Assembly (NCBI GenBank): GCA_039519185.1
Contig: CM076846.1
Coordinates: 110,952,442-111,016,441, forward strand
DNA from: Astragalus membranaceus
Taxonomy: Eukaryota; Streptophyta; Magnoliopsida; Fabales; Fabaceae
DNA length: 64,000 nt
Reading direction: 5' to 3'
The position numbers were made by a program, and so were the translations under genes. The notes beneath the pieces are model-generated. The model did not search any database. It was not told where the DNA came from and saw only the letters and a program-made list of their open reading frames with translations. Below, piece after piece: positions 55,847 to 64,000 of this stretch; positions within the stretch are counted from its first letter, which is position 1; each line of letters opens with the position of its first letter.

Positions 55847-57469
55847 ATGGCTAGCAATCAACATCTCGAGAATGAGGACCCCCTGGGTCAAGATGAGTCG
55901 GTTGTGGAAATTCTTAACCCCGAGCAGCTGGCTCAAGAGAATCAAGCTTTGAAGACTAAAGTGGCGGCTATGGAGGCTCAGAGGGCCGAAATAATGAATA
56001 TGCTGCAAAATCTGAGAAGTGGGACCACTGCTGAAGCCATTCCCGTGGTGACAAGTCAGCCTGCTGTGGTTACTTCTAGTGGAGTTGCGGGTGTGCCACA
56101 CATTCACATCCCTAGTCCCAGTATTATACCTCCCAGAAGTTCTTCTGCTCTTGCTCCGAAGATTATTGTGAATCCTCCAAGTGTTGCTTATCAAATGGGA
56201 AACTCCGCTCAGTATGGGGTTTACTACTTCAGTCCGAGGAGCTATCCTCAGGGCCAGATGATTGCAAGCCCACAGCCAAGAGACAGATATCACTTGCTAG
56301 AAGAACGATTGAAGGCAATGGAGGCCCAGATACATGAGATGATGGTCATATTGCAGAGCTTAAAGAGTGGGGCAGCTGTCGAAGGTGTCACTGTCATGGG
56401 TCCAGTTGGTGTCATTTCTTTCATTCCTCCGCCACCACAAACTGTTCCATTCTCTGCTCCGGTGCCATCCCAGCAAGGCGGTGACAGTCACAAGGCTCAG
56501 GGTTATCAGTACAAGAAACGAACCAGTTTTGATCCGATACCGATGACATGCACTGAATTGTTTAATCACCTGATCAGCACCCGGCCAATGAAGGCCCTTC
56601 AACCGCCATTTTCCCGAAGGTACAATGCAAGTGCTACCTGCAGTTTCCACGAAAATGGGGTTGGTCATGTCGTGGAGAACTGTAAAGCCTTCAAGCATGT
56701 AGTGCAAGACCTAGTAGATGCTAGGTGGATCTCGTTCAAACAGGACAGCCCAAGCACCACGACTGATCCAGTGCCAGATCATCAAAGGCCAGCTATCAAT
56801 GCTTTAGAAGGTTCTGTCGGGCAATTGGTAAAGGACGTGAAGAAGGTTAAGACCCCGTTGGATGTTATCTATTCTGAGTTATGTCACGCTGGAGTGGTTA
56901 AAAAGGGGTGTTGCCATGAAGAAGGATGTGCTAATTCCGCATGCGTGGGGAATTGCGAAAGCTTTAAGGTGATCCTGCAAGACCTGATAGATCGGTGCGT
57001 GGTTCAGATAGGGACCCATGATATTGAAGATGAAAAAGAAATCAATAAGGAAGTAATAGCGGTGCCTATAGAAGAGGGATGTTGGGATACCCTAGGGGAA
57101 CCCAGTGGAAAGTTTGACTACTTGGTCAGATATGGCGCTCCCGAGAGTGCTCAAATCCGAATAGAAGACATCCAGCCCACAGGATGGGATGAGGAAGAGG
57201 AACAATACGACCAAATTGCTGTCATCAATAATGGTCCTAAGTCGGAAGAGGGATGTTGGGATACCCTAGGGGAGCCCAGTGGAAAGTTTGATTACTTGGT
57301 CAGGTATGACGCTCCCGAGAGTGCTCAAATCCGAATAGAAGACATCCAGCCCACAGGATGGGATGAGGAAGAGAAACAATACAACCAAATTGCTGTCATC
57401 AGTAATGGATCCGAAGCTGAAGAAAGTGAGACTGGTCTGGTTCGTCGCTGCCTTGCCAGAGAAAGTTGA
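55847..57469 (+). CDS. Ogre-type gag-like protein, internally deleted
   Basis: 540 residues from ATG 55847 (MASNQHL...); the frame is open upstream to 55715, but that stretch is not gag-like. In order: a coiled coil (LAQENQALKTKVAAMEAQRAEIMNML), a Pro/Ser/Val-rich stretch with a second MEAQIHEMMVIL block, a segment SFDPIPMTCTELFNHLI, a metal-binding-like CSFHENGVGHVVENCKAFKHVVQDLV known from Ogre gag C-termini, a second diverged Cys/His block (CCHEEGCANSACVGNCESF), and then an in-frame 59-residue tandem duplication (EEGCWDTLGEPSGKFDYLVRY...). The main capsid domain of Ogre gag is missing, so this is probably a shortened protein used, if at all, with help from a complete element. Confidence 0.7.
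   Translation: MASNQHLENEDPLGQDESVVEILNPEQLAQENQALKTKVAAMEAQRAEIMNMLQNLRSGTTAEAIPVVTSQPAVVTSSGVAGVPHIHIPSPSIIPPRSSSALAPKIIVNPPSVAYQMGNSAQYGVYYFSPRSYPQGQMIASPQPRDRYHLLEERLKAMEAQIHEMMVILQSLKSGAAVEGVTVMGPVGVISFIPPPPQTVPFSAPVPSQQGGDSHKAQGYQYKKRTSFDPIPMTCTELFNHLISTRPMKALQPPFSRRYNASATCSFHENGVGHVVENCKAFKHVVQDLVDARWISFKQDSPSTTTDPVPDHQRPAINALEGSVGQLVKDVKKVKTPLDVIYSELCHAGVVKKGCCHEEGCANSACVGNCESFKVILQDLIDRCVVQIGTHDIEDEKEINKEVIAVPIEEGCWDTLGEPSGKFDYLVRYGAPESAQIRIEDIQPTGWDEEEEQYDQIAVINNGPKSEEGCWDTLGEPSGKFDYLVRYDAPESAQIRIEDIQPTGWDEEEKQYNQIAVISNGSEAEESETGLVRRCLARES
57070..57423 (+). repeat. In-frame 177-bp tandem duplication in gag ORF
   Basis: Two copies beginning gaagagggatgttgggatac at about 57070 and 57247. 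The period of 177 bp is divisible by three, so the frame is kept; the copies differ at a handful of residues (G/D, E/K, D/N, N/S). Confidence 0.88.
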
Positions 57470-58869
57470 AGAATGGGAAATCTGCTGCCTTTCCTGTGAC
57501 TTTTAATTCAATATGATCATTGTAATGCAACTCTGTGGCTCTGCCCAAAGTCATAGAGCAAGTTGTTAGGGGCAATCATTTTTTTATTTTTCAGAATCAT
57601 CATCATTAATAAAAACGTTGTTTTTGAATCCCAATCAATAAAAATCAATTACTTTTCATTTCGTGTGTCTTTTCCTTGTATTATTATTGCTTGTTTGTTT
57701 GTTTTGCCTTTCATTCTGCTTTTTCGCCTCAGTAAAAAGCGGATCTACAGCAATTGTCTCTCAAAATAACAGTGCCAACAGTCCATATTTTGACTTTGAT
57801 CACCTTATCAATCAAGCAGAGTGGGACGATGAGAAAGACCGGGAAAATCCTCCAGAAGGTTAATGAAGCAAGGAAAAGGGGTTATTCAGCATCACGGGAA
57901 ATCCACCAAAGTGATCAACTTGGGGACCGCTGAGAACAAGAAAGCGGTCAAGATGGGTACTTCAATAAAGGAAAATTAGAGCGCAAAAAGGAAATAAAGA
58001 AGAAGGGCAAGTGCATGAAAATAAGTGAATTATTGTCCCAGAGTTAATTTTTGAGGAAATAAGAAATCATGATTTGAAATGAAGTCGGACCACCATTCCA
58101 TACCCGAAAACAAAATCCTCTCCTAACCACCTTAAGCCACGAAAACCCCAAAGAGAAAAAACAAAATCCCTCCTACCCACCTTAAGCCAAGAAAATCCCA
58201 AAGAGAAAAACATAATCCTTTCCGACCCATCTTAAGCCAAGGAAAAAACCAAAAGTCACCTTAGACAAGGACCACCTCAAAAAACAGTGCATCATTCTTT
58301 ATCAGCTCACCCAAGCTCAAGAAAAAGAAGAAGTCAAAGAAGGAAAAATCATTCAAAAAGGAAAATCCCAAAACCAAAAGAAAAATGTAAGTAATGAGTT
58401 GATACATGTTAACACAGAACCCAAGAGGTCTTTGTCTCAATAAACCCTCAAACACTTTTCCCATTTCCATGCACCCCTCCTCTCATAAATCGCAAACACT
58501 CTCCTTTGACCTCGACAGCCCGCCCTCCACAGACCTTTAGCCAGGAACAAAACCTCCTAATACCTCATCAAGCCAGTTAACCATCATAAATCATCGATCA
58601 ACAGCCAACACCGAAAAAAAACCATCCTGCCATTAGCCCCAAATACCTCATTAAGCCTACTCATCTCTCCTCCACAAAACACCACAATCCCGAAAGGTCC
58701 ATTCCGATCAATGATTGATTGCTGTTGTTTCTCAAAGTTTTAGCTCAAGGACAAGTAAATTCATTTGTTTACAATATGCCAAGTGGGGCAATCCTGTCGC
58801 TCTTCACCCCTCCTACAACTGGGGAAATTGACCCTACACCTATCTCATCCCTTGTCGTACTCACATTCA
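57470..58869 (+). other. Non-coding internal region replacing pol
   Basis: Where Ogre pol should be, there are A-rich repeats (about 58100-58260, three copies of a block around cctccttacccaccttaagcca) and short ORFs with no motif. No RT or RNase H block was found in any frame. Confidence 0.5.
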
Positions 58870-59305
58870 TTGAAATCATACAGGGGCAACCCCCTTTCTT
58901 CTCTAGTGTATGGGTCAGAAGCGGTCCTTCTCGTCCAGGTTGAAGTACCCTCTCTACAAGTAGTCATGGAGGTCAAGTTAGAGGAAGCAAATGGGTCCAA
59001 GCTCGTCTAGATCAACTGAAAGAGAAAAAGAATTGCTGCCCTGCGCCATGGCCAGTTGTACCAACAAAAGATGAAGGCAGCTTTCGGCAGGAAAGTCCGT
59101 CTTCGAGAATTCGGCAAAGGAGACTTTGTACTCAAAAAGATTCTACCTATCCAGGCTGACTCCGTGGGAAGTTGAGGCCCACTTATGACGGTCCATATGA
59201 AATCAAGAAAGCTTTTTCCAGAAGAGCGCCGATACTCATAAACATAGACGGCGAAGATCTCAGGAATCCATTCAATTCAGATCAAGTGAAGAAGTATTAT
59301 GCCTA
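58870..59305 (+). pseudogene. Ogre-type integrase C-terminal remnant
   Basis: Reads SLVYGSEAVLLVQVEVPSLQVVMEVKLEEA, then after a stop AALRHGQLYQQKMKAAFGRKVRLREFGKGDFVLKKIL, and ends at a KKYYA-like end (aagaagtattatgcc). This is the standard C-terminal part of Tat/Ogre integrase; the catalytic core is absent. Several stops and shifts are present. Confidence 0.75.
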
Positions 59306-60380
59306 AAAATAGATGAAAAAAGAGAAAGACAAGCCAAGTAAGAATTAGCTCGCTAGGTTGAAAACCCACAAAGGGCGACCTAGGCAAAATCAGAGCGACC
59401 CGGTGGATTGAAAACCCGCAAAGGGCGATCCAGGCAAAAATTAGGGTCTGAAAACTTAGGCATGAAAAGCAAAGAAAGGCATACAACTCTCCTACAAGCT
59501 TGGTTGAGGGAGTGATCAAGGTCAAGGACATAGATGTTTGGCACTGTTCCACAGAGACGGACAGTCAGAATTCAGCTTCTCTCCTTTTTCGTGTCTTTTT
59601 ACAGTTTAAACTTTCAAGTGTAATAAATAATCGGCGTAACTTCTTGTGCGACCGGTTTCCACATTAATAAAGTTCAAATTTCTCGTATCTGTTCACTCTT
59701 TTATTTTCTGCTTTTTCTGCTCAAAATAAACGTTTTATGATGATGATGGTCCTGAACTGTAAAACATGTGCATATATCATAGAGCATTGCAAGTCATTAC
59801 GAGATTCTTAAGAGTCCTGGGAGAAGGCAATTCCCCAAAATCAGTCAATCATGCACAAGAGAGCAACTACATCCACGATTGCTTCAAACCAGCAAAGTCA
59901 AGACCAACATGCACTCGGCCCATGAGCCCGCAAGTCTAACAGGTTCCTCAGTTTCGTGTCATGAGTGTCGCGGGTTGGCTGAACCAGCAAAAATAAAAAA
60001 AAATAAAATAATAAGCAAAAAAAAAAAAAAAAAGGGGGGGGCAATAAACAAACACAGTCATGCATTACATTCATCATGCATAAAATCATGCATTTATCAG
60101 ACATAAGGTAAAGGAAAAGAGAAATTCAGGCATTTGCATTCATCATAAGAGAAAGAAAAAGAAAATATGCATCATAACATTAGCATCCAAACATTTCATT
60201 TGCATTCGCATTTCATGCATTCATCGCATGTCATCCAAGATGCCTATGTTTCCCAATCAACCATTTCATATCAGGCATCAAAGTATTGCATTTGCATCCT
60301 CACATAGCAAGAAGACAAATAGGAAAAATTCTTTAACCAGCTATCTCAGCACATGAAGGGGTCGCCTAAAGTCGGCCGCT
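59306..60380 (+). other. 3' untranslated internal region of the Ogre-type element
   Basis: Contains two diverged copies of a phrase of about 50 bp around ggttgaaaacccacaaagggcgacc (59358 and 59405), poly-A and poly-G stretches at 60014-60040, and many gcat/catgcat motifs. No gene. Confidence 0.5.
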
Positions 60381-60382
60381 TG

Positions 60383-60870
60383 TAGGGCTTTAGGGCTCGC
60401 CTTAACCCTTAGGGATTAGGTTGTTGCTTGTAGGGCTTTAGTGCTCGCCTGGATCCTTAGGGATTAGGTTGTTATCTTGTAGGGCTTTAGTGCTCGCCTG
60501 GATCCTTAGGGATTAGGTTGTTATCTTGTAGGGCTTTAGTGCTCGCCTGGATCCTTAGGGATTAGGTTGTTATCTTGTAGGGCTTTAGTGCTCGCCTGGA
60601 TCCTTAGGGATTAGGTTGTTATCTTGTAGAGCTTCAGTGCTCGCCTGGATCCTCAGGGATTAGGTTGTTATCTTGTAGGGCTTTAGTGCTCGCCTGGATC
60701 CTTAGGGATTAGGTTGTTATCTTGTAGGGCTTCAGTGCTCGCCTGGATCCTTAGGGATTAGGTTGTTATCTTGTAGGGCTTCAGTGCTCGCCTGGATCCT
60801 TAGGGATTAGGTTGTTATCTTGTAAGGCTTTGGTGCTCACCTTAATCCTTGGGGATTAGGATGTTTACCT
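60383..60870 (+). repeat. 49-bp minisatellite, about ten copies
   Basis: The unit is tagggctttagtgctcgcctggatccttagggattaggttgttatcttg, given here as its key parts: tagggctttagtgctcgcc at the start and ttagggattaggttgtta at the end. Copies start at 60383, 60431, 60480, 60529, 60578, 60627, 60676, 60725, 60774 and 60823. The inner copies are nearly identical and the outer ones diverge. Ogre-type elements often carry such arrays before the 3' LTR. Confidence 0.9.
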
Positions 60871-61377
60871 TGTAGGCACTTGAAGTGTTGATCCTTAACC
60901 AAAATAAAAAGGAAGAAAATCAAAAATAGCATCTCATAGCATCCATCATTCCATTGAAATCATCACATCACATACACTGTGCATAACATACATTCATACT
61001 CCATTTACATAGATATCTGCATTCCATAAAAAAAAAAAAATGGGGGGCAAATAAGAAAGGAGAGAAGAAAATCACAGAAGGCGGAACATAAAAGAACACA
61101 ACATTTTCACATCATTCATCATTCTCATATCATCCATACCAGTCATCACTCCATGGCATCAAACAGTACATTACGCCTTCAAATTCGCATCTCAGAAAAG
61201 CGAAAGAATAACAAAAGGAAAAGAAGAGAAAAATCAAACAGAAAAGGCATCCCACCAAAGTCAATCATTGCATTCATGTGCACCCCAAACGTCCAAGTGC
61301 ACGCATTTCATGCACCATCCAAGAGAAAAGTTACTTCGGACCAGAGAATCCCAAAATCTCATTTTTAGAAAATCATC

Positions 61378-61506
61378 AACCCCGAGTTAGTAAACTCCAT
61401 CAACCCTGAGTTAGTAAACTCCCTCAACACAGAGTTAGTAAACTCCCACAGAGTTAGTGAACTCCCACAGAGTTAGTGAACTCCCATCGAGTTAGTGAAC
61501 TCCTTC
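61378..61506 (+). repeat. Short tandem repeats of gagttagtgaactcc
   Basis: Six copies of a unit of about 21-27 bp built on gagttagt.aactcc, itself an imperfect palindrome. Confidence 0.85.
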
Positions 61507-61679
61507 CACAGATCACAACATTGTGTACGAGCACGCAATGGATCCATCAGACTTCGTCAAGTCCTTCGGATTAGTTGTGTCAGCCTAAGACATAGCGTAA
61601 ATCCATTGATCAAATCAGTTCCGGACCTGATGTTGATTGGCCGCTCGAAAGGCCCCCTCAGACCGTTTTACTAGTACCA

Positions 61680-61870
61680 TAGCTAGTAGCGCTCCTTCAG
61701 ACCACGATGGTCCTTCAATTAAGGCCTAGGCAGCCTTCCAGACCCCGAGTGGTCCTTCAGAGCCTTAGTGCTCCTTCAGACCCTGAGCGGTCCTTCAGAG
61801 CCTTAGTGCTCCTTCAGACCCTGAGTGGTCCTTCAGAGCCTTAGTGCTCCTTCAGATCCCGAGTGGTCCG
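61680..61870 (+). repeat. Tandem repeats of ctgagtggtccttcagagcc type
   Basis: About four copies of a unit of about 38 bp alternating 'gaccctgagtggtccttcag' and 'agccttagtgctccttcag'. Confidence 0.85.
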
Positions 61871-62073
61871 TCATTTTCTCTCTCAGTTAATGCGCCAGGT
61901 GTTAACCATTCCCCATTCGTTCTCAAACCCATCTTTTCAAAAATAGAAAAAGAAAAAGAGGAAAATTCGGGTTTCCCCAAGTGGACAAAATCGGTATAAT
62001 TTCTGAATTCTTTATCTTCATTTTGCCTTGGAATATGTTTCGGCCAATTCATATTCCTCGTTAAAATTCAGAT

Positions 62074-62086
62074 AAAGAGGGGCAGC
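62074..62086 (+). other. Polypurine tract of the Ogre-type element
   Basis: aaagaggggcagc directly before the TGTCATA start of the 3' LTR; plus-strand DNA synthesis would start here. Confidence 0.8.
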
Positions 62087-64000
62087 TGTCATACCCCAAT
62101 TTTGTCCGGCTTAGGTCCAAACCCTAATTTTCCACACAAAAATAAGTTATGCTTCATTTTTAGGTTTAAAATGCACGTTTTGGGAAGTTAGAGTCAAAAA
62201 GGGCATTTTGGTCATTTCTCACAAAAGGGTCTCTAAAAAACAATTTTTGCAATAGGCCTCATGCATCAAATTAGGGTTTTTGAAAAATATGTTATGCATG
62301 CATGGCAAGCTTTGGAAAATATTTTAGGCATGCATGGCAAAGACCTAAAAGCATTTTTGTGGAAAGCAAGAATTGATTTCTATTCTCTTCCATAGGCCAT
62401 GAATCGATTCCTCATTGTGTTAACTAAAGTAAGAATCGATTTTCACCTATGAAGAAGGTCCTGAAAATCGATTCCTCTTGTCTCTAAAGGCTCAAGAATC
62501 GATTCCCACTATTTTAACTAAAGCAAGAATCGATTTTCACCTATGCAAAAAGTCCTGAAAATCGATTCCTGTTGTTTTCAAAGGAACCAAGAATCGATTC
62601 TTTATTATTTTCAAAGGTAAAGAATCGATTCCTACATATTTCCAAAGGCTCAAACAATCGATTCTTCATTGCAATAAATGTTTTTAAAAAATTTCTATGC
62701 CTATAAATAGGCAGCTTCAAAATCACATTTGGGAAGAAAGGGACTTCACGAGATCAGAAAAACAGACACAGCTCACAAGATCAGAGAGAAGAATTGCTAC
62801 ACACATTTTTTCACAAGATCTGAGAAGAATTGCTCCAGAAACATTTTCACAAGATCTGGGAAGACAACTCTCGCAAATCTCATTTTCCAGTTCTCCGCTT
62901 CATTTTTGTTCTTCAGATCTGTAATATCTGCCTTCATCAGAGGTATTTCTGTTTTTATATTTGTTAAAATTCAATCATTCTGATCCACGCCAAAATTGCC
63001 CTATGTGATTTAATTTAGCTGTAGTGTCCTTGTTGATGATGAACCACATGATTCCCACTTATGCCTAGTGCATCATTTTCTAAGTGGTGAAGATGGTCTC
63101 AGATGATTCAACCTCTCCTTTCAAACCTTTTCAAAAAAAAACATTCTTTATTAGAACTATGTCGCTTTGATTCCCGTTTGGGATACGTAGGAGCGAGCCA
63201 CGTTCTCGTCAAGCGCAACAAATAAAAATTCTTTTCATCCCCATAAACAAATTATTTTCATAAAAACAAACAAAAAGAATCATTTTCCAACCCATTGTTG
63301 CTAATAGCTCATCAGAGCCTCTGTTCGTTTAGCTATTAGTGACAATGTCTTTTTCTCATAAGAATAATAAACGATGGTCCATCATAACCTTTGTTAGTTT
63401 GATCATTGTGCAAATCAATCTCTTTCGAAAATCACTTTCAAAAAGGTAATAAAAACGAGTTGTTATCAATAGTCCATCAGAACCTTTGTTCGTTTGACTA
63501 GCGGTGCAACTCTCTCTTTTTTTTGAGTATTTAGTAGTGATTCATCATAGCCTCTGCTAGTTTAGTCATTTGCTAATGCTCGTCCTATTTCGAAAACTCA
63601 CTAAAAAAGATAAAAAAACAAAAACTTTTCAAAAAGACAAAGAAGAACTACGTAGCTTTGAATTCTCCATCGCACCGGGAGATACGTAGGAGCGGGTCAC
63701 ATCCCGTCAAGCATAACAAATAAAAATCATTTTCACAATAAGTTTTTCAAACAATTATTTTCAAAAAGAACCAAGAACTACGTAGCTTTGAATTCTCCAT
63801 CGCACCGGGAGATACGTAGGAGCGGGCCATGTCCCGTCAAGCACTTTTTTCTAAAAACCCCTTTTTCCCCCTTTCTCACCAAAAATAAAATTTCCAGTAA
63901 GTTTTCTCATTCGTCTCCAAACAAGAAATAAATAGGCAAATCTAGGTATTTTTCAAATCAAACGTTAAAACCACACATTTAATTAGAGGTTCCCTTTCGG
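62087..64000 (+). repeat. 3' LTR of the Ogre-type element, cut by window end
   Basis: First 1914 bp of an LTR matching 52561 onward at a constant offset of 9526 bp. I saw about four differences: one C/T near the TATA box, one extra T in a T run (which shifts the offset by one after it), and two substitutions near the end. The remaining about 205 bp should lie beyond the window. Confidence 0.92.

Larger units (their letters stand above)
52561..64000 (+). mobile_element. Ogre-type non-autonomous LTR retrotransposon, runs off window
   Basis: 5' LTR 52561-54679, then a tRNA-Arg-type primer site, a gag-like ORF, an integrase C-terminal remnant, three tandem-repeat zones, a polypurine tract at 62074-62086, and the 3' LTR from 62087 to the window edge. 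RT, RNase H and the integrase core are absent, so it needs help from a full Ogre. In the 1914 bp that can be compared, the two LTRs differ at about four positions by my reading, so insertion was recent. It is inserted in the LTR of the Tekay-type element. Confidence 0.88.

Noticed and set aside
58261..58943. Short frames between gag and the integrase remnant
   Set aside because: No conserved motif; the plus frame at 58719 only becomes integrase-like from about 58870 in a different frame.
60383..60870. CRISPR-like regular repeats
   Set aside because: The 49-bp units are contiguous with no unique spacers, and the host is a plant; this is a minisatellite.

Overview
This is nuclear DNA of a flowering plant. 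The best guess is a legume of the Medicago/Trifolium/Pisum/Vicia group. The evidence is plant-type split genes with GT-AG introns, an E-class PPR gene, a plant initiator tRNA-Met, and a dense retroelement load that includes an Ogre-type element with a tRNA-Arg primer site. No bacterial, organellar or viral genome features were seen. Only three host protein genes and one tRNA gene look intact; almost everything else is mobile DNA of different ages, often nested.

Region by region. (1) 1-8.4 kb is AT-rich intergenic DNA with (TA)n tracts, two back-to-back SINEs with perfect or near-perfect target duplications, a 78-bp tRNA-like retroposon, an LTR remnant, a 214-bp Mutator-type MITE and tRNA-iMet (minus). 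(2) 8.47-12.81 kb holds a complete nine-exon polygalacturonase gene (minus). My exon model gives an uninterrupted 460-residue protein with all four catalytic motifs. Nested MITEs lie in its last intron. (3) 13.44-15.43 kb holds an intronless 660-residue PPR gene (minus). A 1.97-kb Mutator-like element with an 11-bp target duplication begins 11 bp upstream of its start codon. (4) 17.49-24.94 kb is a tandem array with a period of exactly 2347 bp: three full units plus a 418-bp partial, each made of RNase H, integrase, chromodomain and an LTR-like tail of a dead chromovirus. (5) 28.40-39.20 kb is a full-length Tat-type Ty3/gypsy element (minus; 440-bp LTRs; TSD CATTC) inserted in an old LINE fragment. 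It carries a separate antisense gene with its own TATA box and introns. (6) 40.09-42.43 kb holds a pyroglutamyl-peptidase I gene (minus): four coding exons, 216 residues, and a probable 5'UTR intron. (7) 43.93 kb to beyond the window end is a nest: a Tekay-type gypsy element (minus) was hit by a 1.75-kb non-autonomous CACTA element at 47.37 kb, and its upstream LTR was hit at 52.56 kb by a young Ogre-type non-autonomous element (plus) whose 3' LTR runs off the window.

The host genes are housekeeping or cell-wall functions with no visible shared pathway. The less ordinary features are the exact-period retroelement array, a long inverted duplication inside the CACTA element that could form hairpin RNA, the antisense gene inside the Tat element, the tRNA-iMet with a compensated acceptor-stem pair, and the 78-bp tRNA-like retroposon.
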